Source: Hyphomonadaceae bacterium (lineage in GTDB: Bacteria; Pseudomonadota; Alphaproteobacteria; Rhizobiales; Hyphomicrobiaceae). From it: a stretch of DNA of 64,000 nucleotides. The position numbers and the translations under genes are program-made. The notes below the pieces were generated by a model that worked only from the letters and a program-made list of their open reading frames with translations, was not told the origin of the DNA and did no database searches. The stretch covers positions 1 to 64,000 of the forward strand of contig JAIEQJ010000073.1 in assembly GCA_019747815.1 (NCBI GenBank), given 5' to 3'. Of the stretch, positions 32,182 to 40,130 are shown piece by piece. Position 1 is the first letter of the stretch, and every line of letters starts with the position of its first letter.

Positions 32182-33492
32182 GTGACGACACAGACGCTGT
32201 CACATTCACAGTCGCAGGAGGCCGTCAGCGCCTATCGCTGGCTCCAGCTCGTCGTTGGCGTGGTGTGCATGGTGGCCGTCGCCAACCTGCAATACTCGTG
32301 GACCCTGTTTGTCCCCGACATCCAGAAGACCTACGGCTGGTCGCGCGCTTCGATCCAGACCTCGTTCACGATCTTCGTCTTGATGCAGACCTGGGCCACA
32401 CCGCTCCTTGGCATCCTCATCGACCGCTACGGCCCGAGACCGGTGATGTTGCTGGGCGGCCTTGCAGCGGGATCGGCCTGGATCGTCAATTCGTATGCCA
32501 CATCCCTCACGGGCTTCTACATGGGTGCCGCCGTCGGGGGCATCGGAGCCAGCTGCGTCAATGCCTGTGCCGTCAACAACGCGCTGAAATGGTTCCCTGA
32601 TCGGCGCGGTCTTGCGGTCGGTCTCACAGCCGCGGGATATGGGGCGGGGGCAATCTTCACGACCTTGCCGATCGCCCAGATGATCAAGAGCAGCGGCATC
32701 TCGCCCACGTTCTTCCTGTTCGGCCTGATCCAGGGCGCGATCATCCTGGCTGCCGGCGCCTTCATGCGCGCGCCGCAGGCGCGGGAGGTGCGCTTCTCCG
32801 AGCACGTCCTGCAGTCGCGGCGCGACTACACCCTGGGTGAAGCCGTGCGCACGCCGGTGCTGTGGGTGTTGATGCTCATGTTCACGTGCACGATCACCGG
32901 CGGGCTGCTGGCGGTGGCGCAGCTGAGCTTGATCGCGCAGGACTTCGGCGTGAAGGACATGCAGGTCAACGCCGTATTCTTCACCATGGCGGCCTTGCCC
33001 TTCGCCTTGATGCTCGATCGCTTCATGAACGGACTTTCGCGACCGCTGTTTGGGTGGATTTCAGACTCCATCGGGCGCGAGAAGACGATGTTCTTCGCCT
33101 TCTCTCTCGAGGCCATCGGCATTCTTGCCCTCGCCAACTTCGGCGCAAATCCATGGGCGTTCGTCATCTTGTCAGGCGTCGTCTTCCTGGCGTGGGGTGA
33201 GGTCTACAGCCTATTCGGTGCGATCACCGGCGATACGTACGGAACCAAGCACGCCGGTAAGATCTATGGGCTGCTGTTCTTGTCAAAGGGGTTCGCGGCG
33301 CTGTTCGTGCCGGTCGGCAATTTGATCATGGAGGCAACCGGCACCTGGACGACGGTGCTCTACATCGTTGCCGGCATGGACCTGGTTGCAGCCTTCTCGG
33401 CCATCCTCATCCTGCGGCCGCTGCTGGTGCGCCACCACGCCCGCGATGCGGCGACCAAGGCAGCCTTGGGCGGCGCACTCAAGACCCATTGA
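32182..33492 (+). CDS. MFS transporter, oxalate/formate antiporter (OFA) type
   Basis: 436-aa, 12-segment MFS carrier. YSWTLFVPDIQKTYGWSRASIQ in the first helices and the loop GILIDRYGPRPVMLLGG are typical of the OxlT/OFA family. FGWISDSIGREKTMFFAF is the second-half loop. Because OFA carriers move small dicarboxylates, transport of an oxalate-, oxamate- or malonate-like acid would fit the adjacent ureide genes. I prefer the GTG at 32182 because GGGGAG lies upstream; ATG 32167 is possible. Confidence 0.87.
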   Translation: MTTQTLSHSQSQEAVSAYRWLQLVVGVVCMVAVANLQYSWTLFVPDIQKTYGWSRASIQTSFTIFVLMQTWATPLLGILIDRYGPRPVMLLGGLAAGSAWIVNSYATSLTGFYMGAAVGGIGASCVNACAVNNALKWFPDRRGLAVGLTAAGYGAGAIFTTLPIAQMIKSSGISPTFFLFGLIQGAIILAAGAFMRAPQAREVRFSEHVLQSRRDYTLGEAVRTPVLWVLMLMFTCTITGGLLAVAQLSLIAQDFGVKDMQVNAVFFTMAALPFALMLDRFMNGLSRPLFGWISDSIGREKTMFFAFSLEAIGILALANFGANPWAFVILSGVVFLAWGEVYSLFGAITGDTYGTKHAGKIYGLLFLSKGFAALFVPVGNLIMEATGTWTTVLYIVAGMDLVAAFSAILILRPLLVRHHARDAATKAALGGALKTH

Positions 33493-33578
33493 CGATGGCC
33501 GCGGGCCGGGGGTTCAACCGGCCCGCTGACCGCCGACGATGGGGATGTGAAGCGCCGGACCTGAGACGGAACCCGCCC

Positions 33579-34142
33579 TCACATCCATTTCGGCGTGGTC
33601 ACGGGCGTGAATGTGCGAAACGCCTGGAGCAGCGGCCGCGGATCCGACTGCACGATGATCATGCCCTTTTGCTGTGGCGGCAAGAAGCCGTGCTCGATCA
33701 TGTCGTCGATGAAGCGCAGCAGGTTGTCGTAGAATCCGCCGACATTGTAGAGGCCGAGCGGCTTCTTGTGGCCGTCGAACTGCGCATCGACCCACATCTC
33801 GAACAGCTCCTCGACCGTTCCGACCCCGCCCGGCATGGCGATGAAGCCGTCTGAGACGGCTGCCATGCGCAGCTTGCGGGCAGACCGGGTATCAACAATC
33901 TCGGCCTCGGTGAGGTTGGGATACTGCTGGCCCTTCTCGACCAGAAGGCGGGGGATGATGCCGTGCGCCCGGCCGCCGGCCTCCAGCGCGGCATCGGCAA
34001 CGATCTTCATCAGACCCTTGCTTGTGCCGCCGAAGACGAGCTCGATACGCTGCTCGGCAAGGGCCCGGCCGAGCGCCGCGGCGGCGTGGCGGTAGATATC
34101 GCCCTTGCCGAAGTTGGAGCCGCAAAACACCGCAATCTTCAT
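33579..34142 (-). CDS. LOG family nucleoside monophosphate phosphoribohydrolase
   Basis: 187-aa Rossmann-like LOG protein (TIGR00730 family). Motifs: VFCGSNFGKGDIY at the N-terminus, and the catalytic MPGGVGTVEELFEMW. Family reaction: release of a free base from a nucleoside 5'-monophosphate (cytokinin activation in plants; in bacteria AMP/CMP-type substrates). AAGGAGG is 10 nt before ATG 34142; the ATG nine nt upstream sits too close to it. It is downstream of the GlcG-like gene, in the leftward unit of the ring-opening amidohydrolase. Confidence 0.87.
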   Translation of the reverse strand: MKIAVFCGSNFGKGDIYRHAAAALGRALAEQRIELVFGGTSKGLMKIVADAALEAGGRAHGIIPRLLVEKGQQYPNLTEAEIVDTRSARKLRMAAVSDGFIAMPGGVGTVEELFEMWVDAQFDGHKKPLGLYNVGGFYDNLLRFIDDMIEHGFLPPQQKGMIIVQSDPRPLLQAFRTFTPVTTPKWM

Positions 34143-34204
34143 CAGGCCCATGCCTCCTTCGCCGTTTCGGGTTCCGTCGCGAGGTGCCAGCGTTGGTGTC
34201 GCCC

Positions 34205-34627
34205 TCAGTCGAACGATCTTGCACCTTCGATGGCCGCCAGGCCAGCCTTGGCGGCCTCCAGGTCCTCCTCGCCGGTCTGCGAGCCTACTCCTATGCCGCC
34301 GATGGTGACGTTGTCGACGATGACCGGCAGACCGCCCTTGAGATTGACGAGACGCCCCGAGGTGGCGTGCGCCAGGCGAAACTCCAGATCGCCGACGATG
34401 CCGCCTGTCGGGCCCCGGCTGGAGGCGGCGGTCGCCGCCTTGCGGATGGCGGATTCGATGCTCAGGGTCTTCGCACCGTCCATGCGCGTGAAGGCGAGCA
34501 AGTTGCCGCCGTCGTCGACCACGGCGATGCACTGCGGCTTGCCCATGGCCACCGCCTTCTTGACCGCGGCATCAATGATCTTCATCGCCCCGGCGTGGGT
34601 CAGACGCAGATGCTTCTCGACATTCAT
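34205..34627 (-). CDS. GlcG/HbpS-like protein
   Basis: 140-aa protein of the GlcG/HbpS/PduO-C family. AMKIIDAAVKKAVAMGKPQCIAVVDDGGNLLAFTRMDGA is the family core (quoted in parts only as recognition), followed by GGLPVIVDNVTIGGIGVGS and GEEDLEAAKAGLAAI. Members bind heme, cobalamin or small ligands and often ride in catabolic operons without a defined role. Start at 34627 is chosen because the track's version adds 95 unrelated residues. It follows the ring-opening amidohydrolase by 25 nt. Confidence 0.86.
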   Translation of the reverse strand: MNVEKHLRLTHAGAMKIIDAAVKKAVAMGKPQCIAVVDDGGNLLAFTRMDGAKTLSIESAIRKAATAASSRGPTGGIVGDLEFRLAHATSGRLVNLKGGLPVIVDNVTIGGIGVGSQTGEEDLEAAKAGLAAIEGARSFD

Positions 34628-34652
34628 CCTGGTTCTCCGTGAGGCGTGGCAA

Positions 34653-35768
34653 CTAGGTCTTGGCTTCGGCAATGACGCAAATGAGATTGGCGCCGGGGGG
34701 ACCCTGGTGCTCCGCGCCGGCAGACGCCAGGAACATCGTATCGCCGACAATGGAGGCGACGACGGCGTGCGCCACGGCCTTGGCCTGGATGCCGCTGAAA
34801 GGGGCCAGGAAGTCCGAGTGCAGGACATGCCGCCGGCCGCGCACGTTGGTGACATAGTCGGCGCCGGCATTGACAAGCACGCCGGCGATGCGCTTGCGGT
34901 CTGTCTCTGCAACCATGCCGTCCCGCAATTCGAGCCCCGCCTGGCTGAAGGCCTTGCGAGCGCCGCCGGCGTCCAACTGGTCCGTCATGACGCCGTGCGA
35001 TGCCATCAGGTGACCGGGGGCGCCCTCGACATTGCCGATCACAAGAACCCGGCAGGCCACTTGCTCGCCGCCGGCCGAGGTCGATGCAACCGAGGAATAG
35101 AGCGACTTTTCGACATTGATCACGCCGTCCTTGAGCTTGCCCCGCTCCACCTCTCCCGTCGCCACCGCAACGCCCAGGGCGCACGCGCCCTTCGCCAGCG
35201 AGGATGCGACCGCCGGATTGGTGTTGACGACCTTCTGATTGCGCTTCTCGGCGTCGGCGATGCGCGCAGGCGTCATCGCGGGGCATTTCACCTCGACGCA
35301 TTCGACTTGCGAGGGGTGGGTGATGCCGGCATCGCGCATGGCCTGCCGCACGGTCTCGGCAACGAGATCGACCTGGACCATCGTGCCGTACTCTTCCGGC
35401 TTCAGCTCGCGGGAGCTCGCAACGCCAAGCGCCAGGCGCTTGCCCTGTGCCGGTGCGCCGCCCGGCTGCTTGATGAACAGGTAGATGTGCGGCGACATGA
35501 TGCCGCCTACGCCGCCGATCATCATCATCGGGATCTTAGCGAACACCTCCTGGCGAGAGAGCCCCAGCCGTTCCGACAGCAGGACTTCCATGGCCAGGGT
35601 GGCATAGCCGCGGGCGTAAGGATCGCCCTCCGTCTGCGCCATGATGGCCACGACATGTGCCGGATCCACGGCCTTGCGATCGAACAGTGCTGCAACCTGC
35701 GATACGTCGCCGGGCGAGCTCATCGGCACGCAAAACACCTTGGCTTCCAGTTTCTGCTTATCGGACAT
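34653..35768 (-). CDS. ring-opening amidohydrolase (cyanuric acid hydrolase/barbiturase family)
   Basis: 371-aa enzyme of the rare AtzD/TrzD/barbiturase fold, built from three similar units. Conserved landmarks: SSPGDVSQV, QTEGD, IMSPH, VKCPAMTPARI, the nucleophile loop SSVASTSAGGEQ, SHGVMTDQLDA, and SAGAEHQGPPG. Length matches AtzD (~363 aa). In unit 1 the Ser of SGGTEG in AtzD is replaced (MIGGVGG), while those of units 2 and 3 remain. Reaction: opening of a cyclic imide such as barbiturate or cyanurate. AGGAGGGAG precedes ATG 35768. First gene of a leftward operon, divergent from the allF/allG operon. Confidence 0.9.
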   Translation of the reverse strand: MSDKQKLEAKVFCVPMSSPGDVSQVAALFDRKAVDPAHVVAIMAQTEGDPYARGYATLAMEVLLSERLGLSRQEVFAKIPMMMIGGVGGIMSPHIYLFIKQPGGAPAQGKRLALGVASSRELKPEEYGTMVQVDLVAETVRQAMRDAGITHPSQVECVEVKCPAMTPARIADAEKRNQKVVNTNPAVASSLAKGACALGVAVATGEVERGKLKDGVINVEKSLYSSVASTSAGGEQVACRVLVIGNVEGAPGHLMASHGVMTDQLDAGGARKAFSQAGLELRDGMVAETDRKRIAGVLVNAGADYVTNVRGRRHVLHSDFLAPFSGIQAKAVAHAVVASIVGDTMFLASAGAEHQGPPGANLICVIAEAKT

Positions 35769-36181
35769 GGGCTCCCTCCTGGCGTCATGGCACGGCATGC
35801 GCCGCCGCTGGCTTGGCCGGCTATTTTCCACATGGCACGCACCCGAGCGCGCCTGAGAGGGTGCGCGCGGCGCCTGGCCGGTCGCGATTGATAAACTTAC
35901 GATAATGCGACATGTCAAGATATTTCGAAATTTTGAGATAGCGCGTACGGTGCGGCGCGTGTGCCGCGCGCGCGACGGGTCATGGCGGCCGGTCATCGGC
36001 GCCAGGGCCGGATACGGCCGCCGCGCGCACCGGGCGGAGTTTTGTATATTTCTCATAATTTCGAAAATCACATTGATTTATGATGTGGCGATCATCTATC
36101 GTCGAGCCGCGGCGGGCCTGCAGCCTGGCCGATGGCAGCGGGGTGCCGGCTGCTGCACATTGACATGCAAGGATACGAGGG
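35769..36181. promoter_or_regulatory. divergent control region with mirrored AT-rich operator motifs
   Basis: 413 bp between the two catabolic operons. Two related AT-rich sites face each other: ATTTCGAAATTTTGAGA near 35922-35938 and, on the opposite strand, TTTTCGAAATTATGAGA near 36052-36069, identical at 15 of 17 positions. Each lies on the side of one of the divergent genes. The GntR-type regulator at 39343 is a plausible ligand. Confidence 0.6.
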
Positions 36182-36352
36182 ATGGAAATTCACAAGCTTT
36201 TGCAAGCCGAGATTCGCGTCGTCAATATCGGCCTGCGCGCGTTCGCGCGTGACCTGGAGCGTTGCAAGACCAGTGTCGTGCATGTCGACTGGGCGCCCCC
36301 CGCGGTGAGCAATCCCAGGATTGCAGCTTTGCTTGCCAAGCTCGGAGCATAA
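36182..36352 (+). CDS. stand-alone FdrA/AllF C-terminal domain (small gene missed by the ORF track)
   Basis: 56-aa gene that begins MEIHKLLQ and continues with VVNIGLRAFARDLERCKTS, VVHVDWAPPA and IAALLAKLGA. From memory, E. coli FdrA (555 aa) ends with a closely similar segment (VAVINIGLRSFALEL...VVHYQW.P...LARLLERL). The fdrA gene at 37622 in this window lacks this end. The TAA is 1 nt before the ATG of the next gene, whose GGAG lies inside this gene, implying coupled translation. It has codon use like the flanking genes and a plausible start after GGATACGAGGG. Confidence 0.75.
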   Translation: MEIHKLLQAEIRVVNIGLRAFARDLERCKTSVVHVDWAPPAVSNPRIAALLAKLGA

Positions 36353-36353
36353 G

Positions 36354-37619
36354 ATGGCGCCGGCTGCTTCCCTGGTTGACAAAATTGCCGCCGCCAATCA
36401 GGAGGCGCACCGGCGCGTCCTGGCTGGCGATCCCGTGCTCGTCGATGTGCTTCTGGCCCGTGAAGCGATGCCCGGCCTGCCCGACCGCACTGTGCTGCAT
36501 GCTGGCCCGCCCATCACATGGGATCGGATGTGCGGGCCGATGCGCGGCGCCGTCGCCGGCGCCGTCGTGTTCGAGGGCTGGGCCTCGAACCTGGAGGTTG
36601 CGACCCGCCTGGCGGCAAGCGGCGAGATCAAGTTCGAGCCTAACCATCACTACGACGCCGTCGGCCCGATGACCGGCATGACCACGCGCAACATGGCCGT
36701 GCTCGTGGTCGAGAACCGCACCTTCGGCAACCGATCGTTCTGCACGGTCAACGAGGGCATGGGGAATGTCATGCGCTTCGGCGGCAACGATCAGGAGGTG
36801 GTCGACCGCTTGCGGTGGATGGCCTCGGTGGCGGGGCCGGCACTTGGCGCGGCGATCCGCAATCGCAAGGGCGTGCCTCTCAGGAACGTCATCGCCCGCG
36901 GGCTTTCCATGGGTGACGAGATGCACATGCGCAATGCGGCCTGCTCCAGCCTGATGGTGCGCGAGCTGGCCGCGGATCTGGCCGAGACGGCTGAACGGGA
37001 CCTCGGCCGCATCCTCCGCTTCATATCCGGCAATGACATGTTCTTTCTCAACATCGTCATGGCGATGGCGAAATCGGTCATCGCGCCCGCGCACGGCATC
37101 CCATACTCAACGGTCGTCACCACCATGGCGCGCAACGGCACTGATTTCGGGATTCGCCTCAGCTCCACCGGCGACGCCTGGTTCACGGGGCCGGCGCAGA
37201 TGGCGCGTGGGCTGTTGTTCGCCGGCTTTACCGAGGCGGATGGCAATCCCGATATCGGCGATTCCTGCATCACCGAAACGATTGGCCTCGGCGGCTTTGC
37301 CATGGCGGCGTCGCCGGCGGTCGTTGGATTTGTCGGCGCCGGAACGCTCGCGGACGCCATCGGCTATTCCAGGCGCATGACCGAGATCACCATCGGCCCG
37401 AACCCGGAATGGACCCTGCCTACGCTCAACATGATGGGGGTGCCGACCGGCATCGACATCCGCAAGGTGCTCGCGACCGGCATCCTGCCCGTCATCAACA
37501 CTGCCATCACCAACAAGTTGCCGGGCCGCGGCCAAATCGGAGCCGGCATCGTGCATCCGCCCCTGGTCTGCTTCGAGCAGGCGCTGTTGCAATTCGCCGA
37601 CGTGCATGGAGTCCATTGA
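36354..37619 (+). CDS. allG: DUF1116 protein, AllG/YlbE-like oxamate carbamoyltransferase subunit
   Basis: 421-aa DUF1116 protein, full length compared with E. coli YlbE/AllG (~419 aa). Recognisable stretches are LHAGPPITWDRMCGPMRGA, VEFEGW-like FEGWASNLE, HHYDAVGPMTGM, NEGMGNVMRFGG, MGDEMHMRN, TAITET-like CITETIGLGG, and GQIGAGIVHPPLVCFEQAL at the end. With AllF and AllH it forms the carbamoyltransferase that interconverts oxalurate plus phosphate with oxamate plus carbamoyl phosphate. It lies between the small FdrA-C gene and fdrA, 2 nt before the latter. Confidence 0.88.
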   Translation: MAPAASLVDKIAAANQEAHRRVLAGDPVLVDVLLAREAMPGLPDRTVLHAGPPITWDRMCGPMRGAVAGAVVFEGWASNLEVATRLAASGEIKFEPNHHYDAVGPMTGMTTRNMAVLVVENRTFGNRSFCTVNEGMGNVMRFGGNDQEVVDRLRWMASVAGPALGAAIRNRKGVPLRNVIARGLSMGDEMHMRNAACSSLMVRELAADLAETAERDLGRILRFISGNDMFFLNIVMAMAKSVIAPAHGIPYSTVVTTMARNGTDFGIRLSSTGDAWFTGPAQMARGLLFAGFTEADGNPDIGDSCITETIGLGGFAMAASPAVVGFVGAGTLADAIGYSRRMTEITIGPNPEWTLPTLNMMGVPTGIDIRKVLATGILPVINTAITNKLPGRGQIGAGIVHPPLVCFEQALLQFADVHGVH

Positions 37620-37621
37620 TC

Positions 37622-39127
37622 ATGTCCGCGCTCATCAACCAGGTTCGCCGCGCGTTCTATATGGACTCGGTCGCGCTGATGCGCATCTCCCGTTCGGTCG
37701 GCGCCCTGCCTGGGGTTGCGACCGCCGCGCTCATGATCGGCTCGGCGACCAACAAGAAGCTGATGCAGGACGCCGGGCTGTTGAGTGACGAGGGGGCTGC
37801 CGCCGGCGCCAACGATCTCATTCTTGCCGTACGCGCGGACGATCCGGGGACTGCAGCGGCTGCCCTTGATGAGGCACGCAAGCTGCTCGACAAGCCGGCG
37901 ACGTCCGACCGGAACGGCGAGGAGTGGCATCCCAAATCACTCGACACCGCCCTGCGGCAACTGCCTGGCGCCAATGTCGCGCTCATCTCCGTGCCGGGAG
38001 AATTCGCCGCCGCAGAAGCGCGCCGAGCTTTGCACAGGCAGTTGCACGTCATGATGTTCAGCGACAACGTCTCGATTGCCGAAGAGGTGGCATTGAAGCA
38101 GGAGGCCAAGCAGCGCGGTCTGCTGATGATGGGTCCGGACTGCGGCACCGCCATTCTCGGCGGCACGCCGCTCGCCTTTGCCAACGTGGTTCCGCGCGGC
38201 GAGATCGGCATCATTGCGGCCTCCGGCACCGGCCTGCAGGAGGTTTCGTGCCTGATTGCGCGCAACGGCAAGGGCGTCTCGCACGCCATCGGCGTCGGCG
38301 GCCGCGACTTGAAGGCGGAGGTCGGCGGCATCATGACCCTGATGGCCATCGATGCGCTCGAGGCCGACGCCAGCACGGCGCAAATCGTTCTCATCTCCAA
38401 GCCGCCGGAGCCGTCGGTGGCGAAGCTGGTTCTGGACCGCGTGGCCGGCTGCGGGAAGCCCTTCTCGATCTGCTTCATCGGCGCCGACGACATGCACGTG
38501 CCGGCGAACGCCGGCTTGTCAGCCGATCTGCGCTCGACGGCGGAGCGCGCCCTGGCCGGCCGGCGCATTGCGTCGAGCGGCGCGCCGGCCTCGGCTGCCG
38601 AGCTGGCGAGCCGCGCGGGGCCGGGCCGCACCAAGGTGTGCGGGCTGTTTTCCGGCGGGACCATGTGCGCGGAGGCGCAGGTGTTCTTCCGCCGCGCCGG
38701 CATGGTCGTGGCGTCGAACGCGCCGATCCCGGGTGTCGGCAAGCCGGCGGCCGCGCCAGACGCGCACGTGCTGCTTGACCTGGGCGATGACGCCTACACG
38801 GTGGGACGCCCGCATCCGATGATCGATCCGACGCTGCGCAACGACATGCTGGGCGGAGCCCTCACCGACGGTAGAACAGCCGTCATCCTGCTCGACGTGG
38901 TGATCGGCTACGGGGCCCACGACGATCCTGCAGGAGAACTGATCGCACATCTGCCCCCGGCCAAGGCGCGCCAAGCGATCCTGATCGCATCGGTGTGCGG
39001 CACGCAGGAGGATCCGCAAAGCTATTCGAGGCAGGTGCAGGTGCTGCAGGAGGGAGGCGTCGTCGTGGCCCCGTCCAATGCGCACGCCGCCGAGCTGGCC
39101 ATCGAGGTGGCGCGCCGGCTTGCATGA
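37622..39127 (+). CDS. allF: FdrA-like protein (AllF), lacking the usual C-terminal domain
   Basis: 501-aa FdrA-family protein related to succinyl-CoA synthetase alpha subunits. Landmarks: ALMIGSATNKKLMQDAGL, HVMMFSDNVSIAEEVALK, MGPDCGTAILGGTPLAFANV, ASGTGLQEVSCLIARNGKG, VGGRDLKAEVGGI, and YTVGRPHPMIDPTLRND. It ends at ELAIEVARRLA, about 54 residues short of E. coli FdrA, and the missing part matches the separate gene at 36182. Subunit of the AllFGH carbamoyltransferase. It starts at ATG 37622; the track's longer version overlaps allG. Confidence 0.9.
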   Translation: MSALINQVRRAFYMDSVALMRISRSVGALPGVATAALMIGSATNKKLMQDAGLLSDEGAAAGANDLILAVRADDPGTAAAALDEARKLLDKPATSDRNGEEWHPKSLDTALRQLPGANVALISVPGEFAAAEARRALHRQLHVMMFSDNVSIAEEVALKQEAKQRGLLMMGPDCGTAILGGTPLAFANVVPRGEIGIIAASGTGLQEVSCLIARNGKGVSHAIGVGGRDLKAEVGGIMTLMAIDALEADASTAQIVLISKPPEPSVAKLVLDRVAGCGKPFSICFIGADDMHVPANAGLSADLRSTAERALAGRRIASSGAPASAAELASRAGPGRTKVCGLFSGGTMCAEAQVFFRRAGMVVASNAPIPGVGKPAAAPDAHVLLDLGDDAYTVGRPHPMIDPTLRNDMLGGALTDGRTAVILLDVVIGYGAHDDPAGELIAHLPPAKARQAILIASVCGTQEDPQSYSRQVQVLQEGGVVVAPSNAHAAELAIEVARRLA

Positions 39128-39342
39128 GGGCTTATCCGTGGCCCCTGGCCGGTTGCAGGCAGGATGATGGCGGAATTGCCCAAAGCTCTGGAATCCCGTA
39201 GCCAGTGGCCGGTGCCGGTATCTGGCGATTCAGCTAGGATAGGCTTAGATATGGATCTTCGACATTCTTGCTTTCCTTGCCGTTGGTAGAGAACCTCGCG
39301 GATACAAAATAGCGCAACCAGCGCAAGCAACTGAGGCTGCCA

Positions 39343-40095
39343 ATGCGACAAGGGACCAGTGATGCGCCAACCGCCTTCCCGGCTGCCGAGACGCCGTCGC
39401 GCACGCTGGCGATCGAGGTGTTCGAGAAGCTGAGGGCGGATATCCTCAGCTCCCGCCTGCCGCCGGGGATGAAGCTGCGCTTCGACGACCTGCGCCAAAC
39501 CTATGGCGTAGGCTTGAGCCCACTCAGGGAGGCACTGTCGCGGCTTGCCGAGAACCGCCTGGTCGTCGCAACCGGACAGCGCGGTTTCCGCGTGCCTTCG
39601 GTGTCCGTCAACGACATCATGGATATCGCGATGGTGCGCAAGGAGGTCGAGGGCCTGGCGCTGAAGCTGTCCATCAAGAACGGCGACGATGCCTGGGAGG
39701 CCCGCGTGGTGGCTGCGCATCACAAGATGACGCTGCTGGAGAGGGCGGGCAAGACCGTGGCTGAGGATATCTGGGAGAGCCGGCATCGCGAGTTCCATCA
39801 CATGCTGGTCTCCTGCTGCCAGTCTCCCTGTCTGCTGCACCTGCATGGCCTGCTGTGCGACCAGTTCGATCGCTACCGGCGTCTGTCGGCACAGAGCCGG
39901 CTGCCCAACATGCCCCGCTCACTGATTCATCAGAGGATCCTCGAGGCGGCTCTCGGCAGAAATGTGAACTTGGCGGTGAAGCTGCTGGTTGAGCACATCG
40001 ATGAGGCGTCGCAACTGATCGTTGCGGGGCTCGAGCGCACGCAGCAGCGGACCAAGACCCCGGCGCGAGGCATCAAGAAGCGCACGCGCACCTAG
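39343..40095 (+). CDS. GntR family regulator (FCD/FadR subfamily)
   Basis: 250-aa regulator. The winged helix-turn-helix covers ~20-90 (FEKLRADILSSRLPPGMKLR, GLSPLREALSRLAENRLV, GQRGFRVPSVS), followed by an alpha-helical FCD ligand domain with metal-binding His/Asp candidates (WESRHREFHHMLVSCC). It lies 215 nt downstream of allF and is the only regulator of the cluster, so it probably controls the divergent operons around 36 kb, answering to an acidic intermediate. An intrinsic terminator follows. Confidence 0.87.
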   Translation: MRQGTSDAPTAFPAAETPSRTLAIEVFEKLRADILSSRLPPGMKLRFDDLRQTYGVGLSPLREALSRLAENRLVVATGQRGFRVPSVSVNDIMDIAMVRKEVEGLALKLSIKNGDDAWEARVVAAHHKMTLLERAGKTVAEDIWESRHREFHHMLVSCCQSPCLLHLHGLLCDQFDRYRRLSAQSRLPNMPRSLIHQRILEAALGRNVNLAVKLLVEHIDEASQLIVAGLERTQQRTKTPARGIKKRTRT

Positions 40096-40096
40096 G

Positions 40097-40123
40097 CGCG
40101 CCGGCGCCAGGCGGCGCGGTTTT
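40097..40123 (+). terminator. Rho-independent terminator after the GntR gene
   Basis: CGCGCC-10 nt-GGCGCG stem-loop followed by GTTTTCTCC, starting 1 nt after the GntR stop codon. It separates this unit from the convergent acyltransferase gene. Confidence 0.6.
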
Positions 40124-40130
40124 CTCCTTG

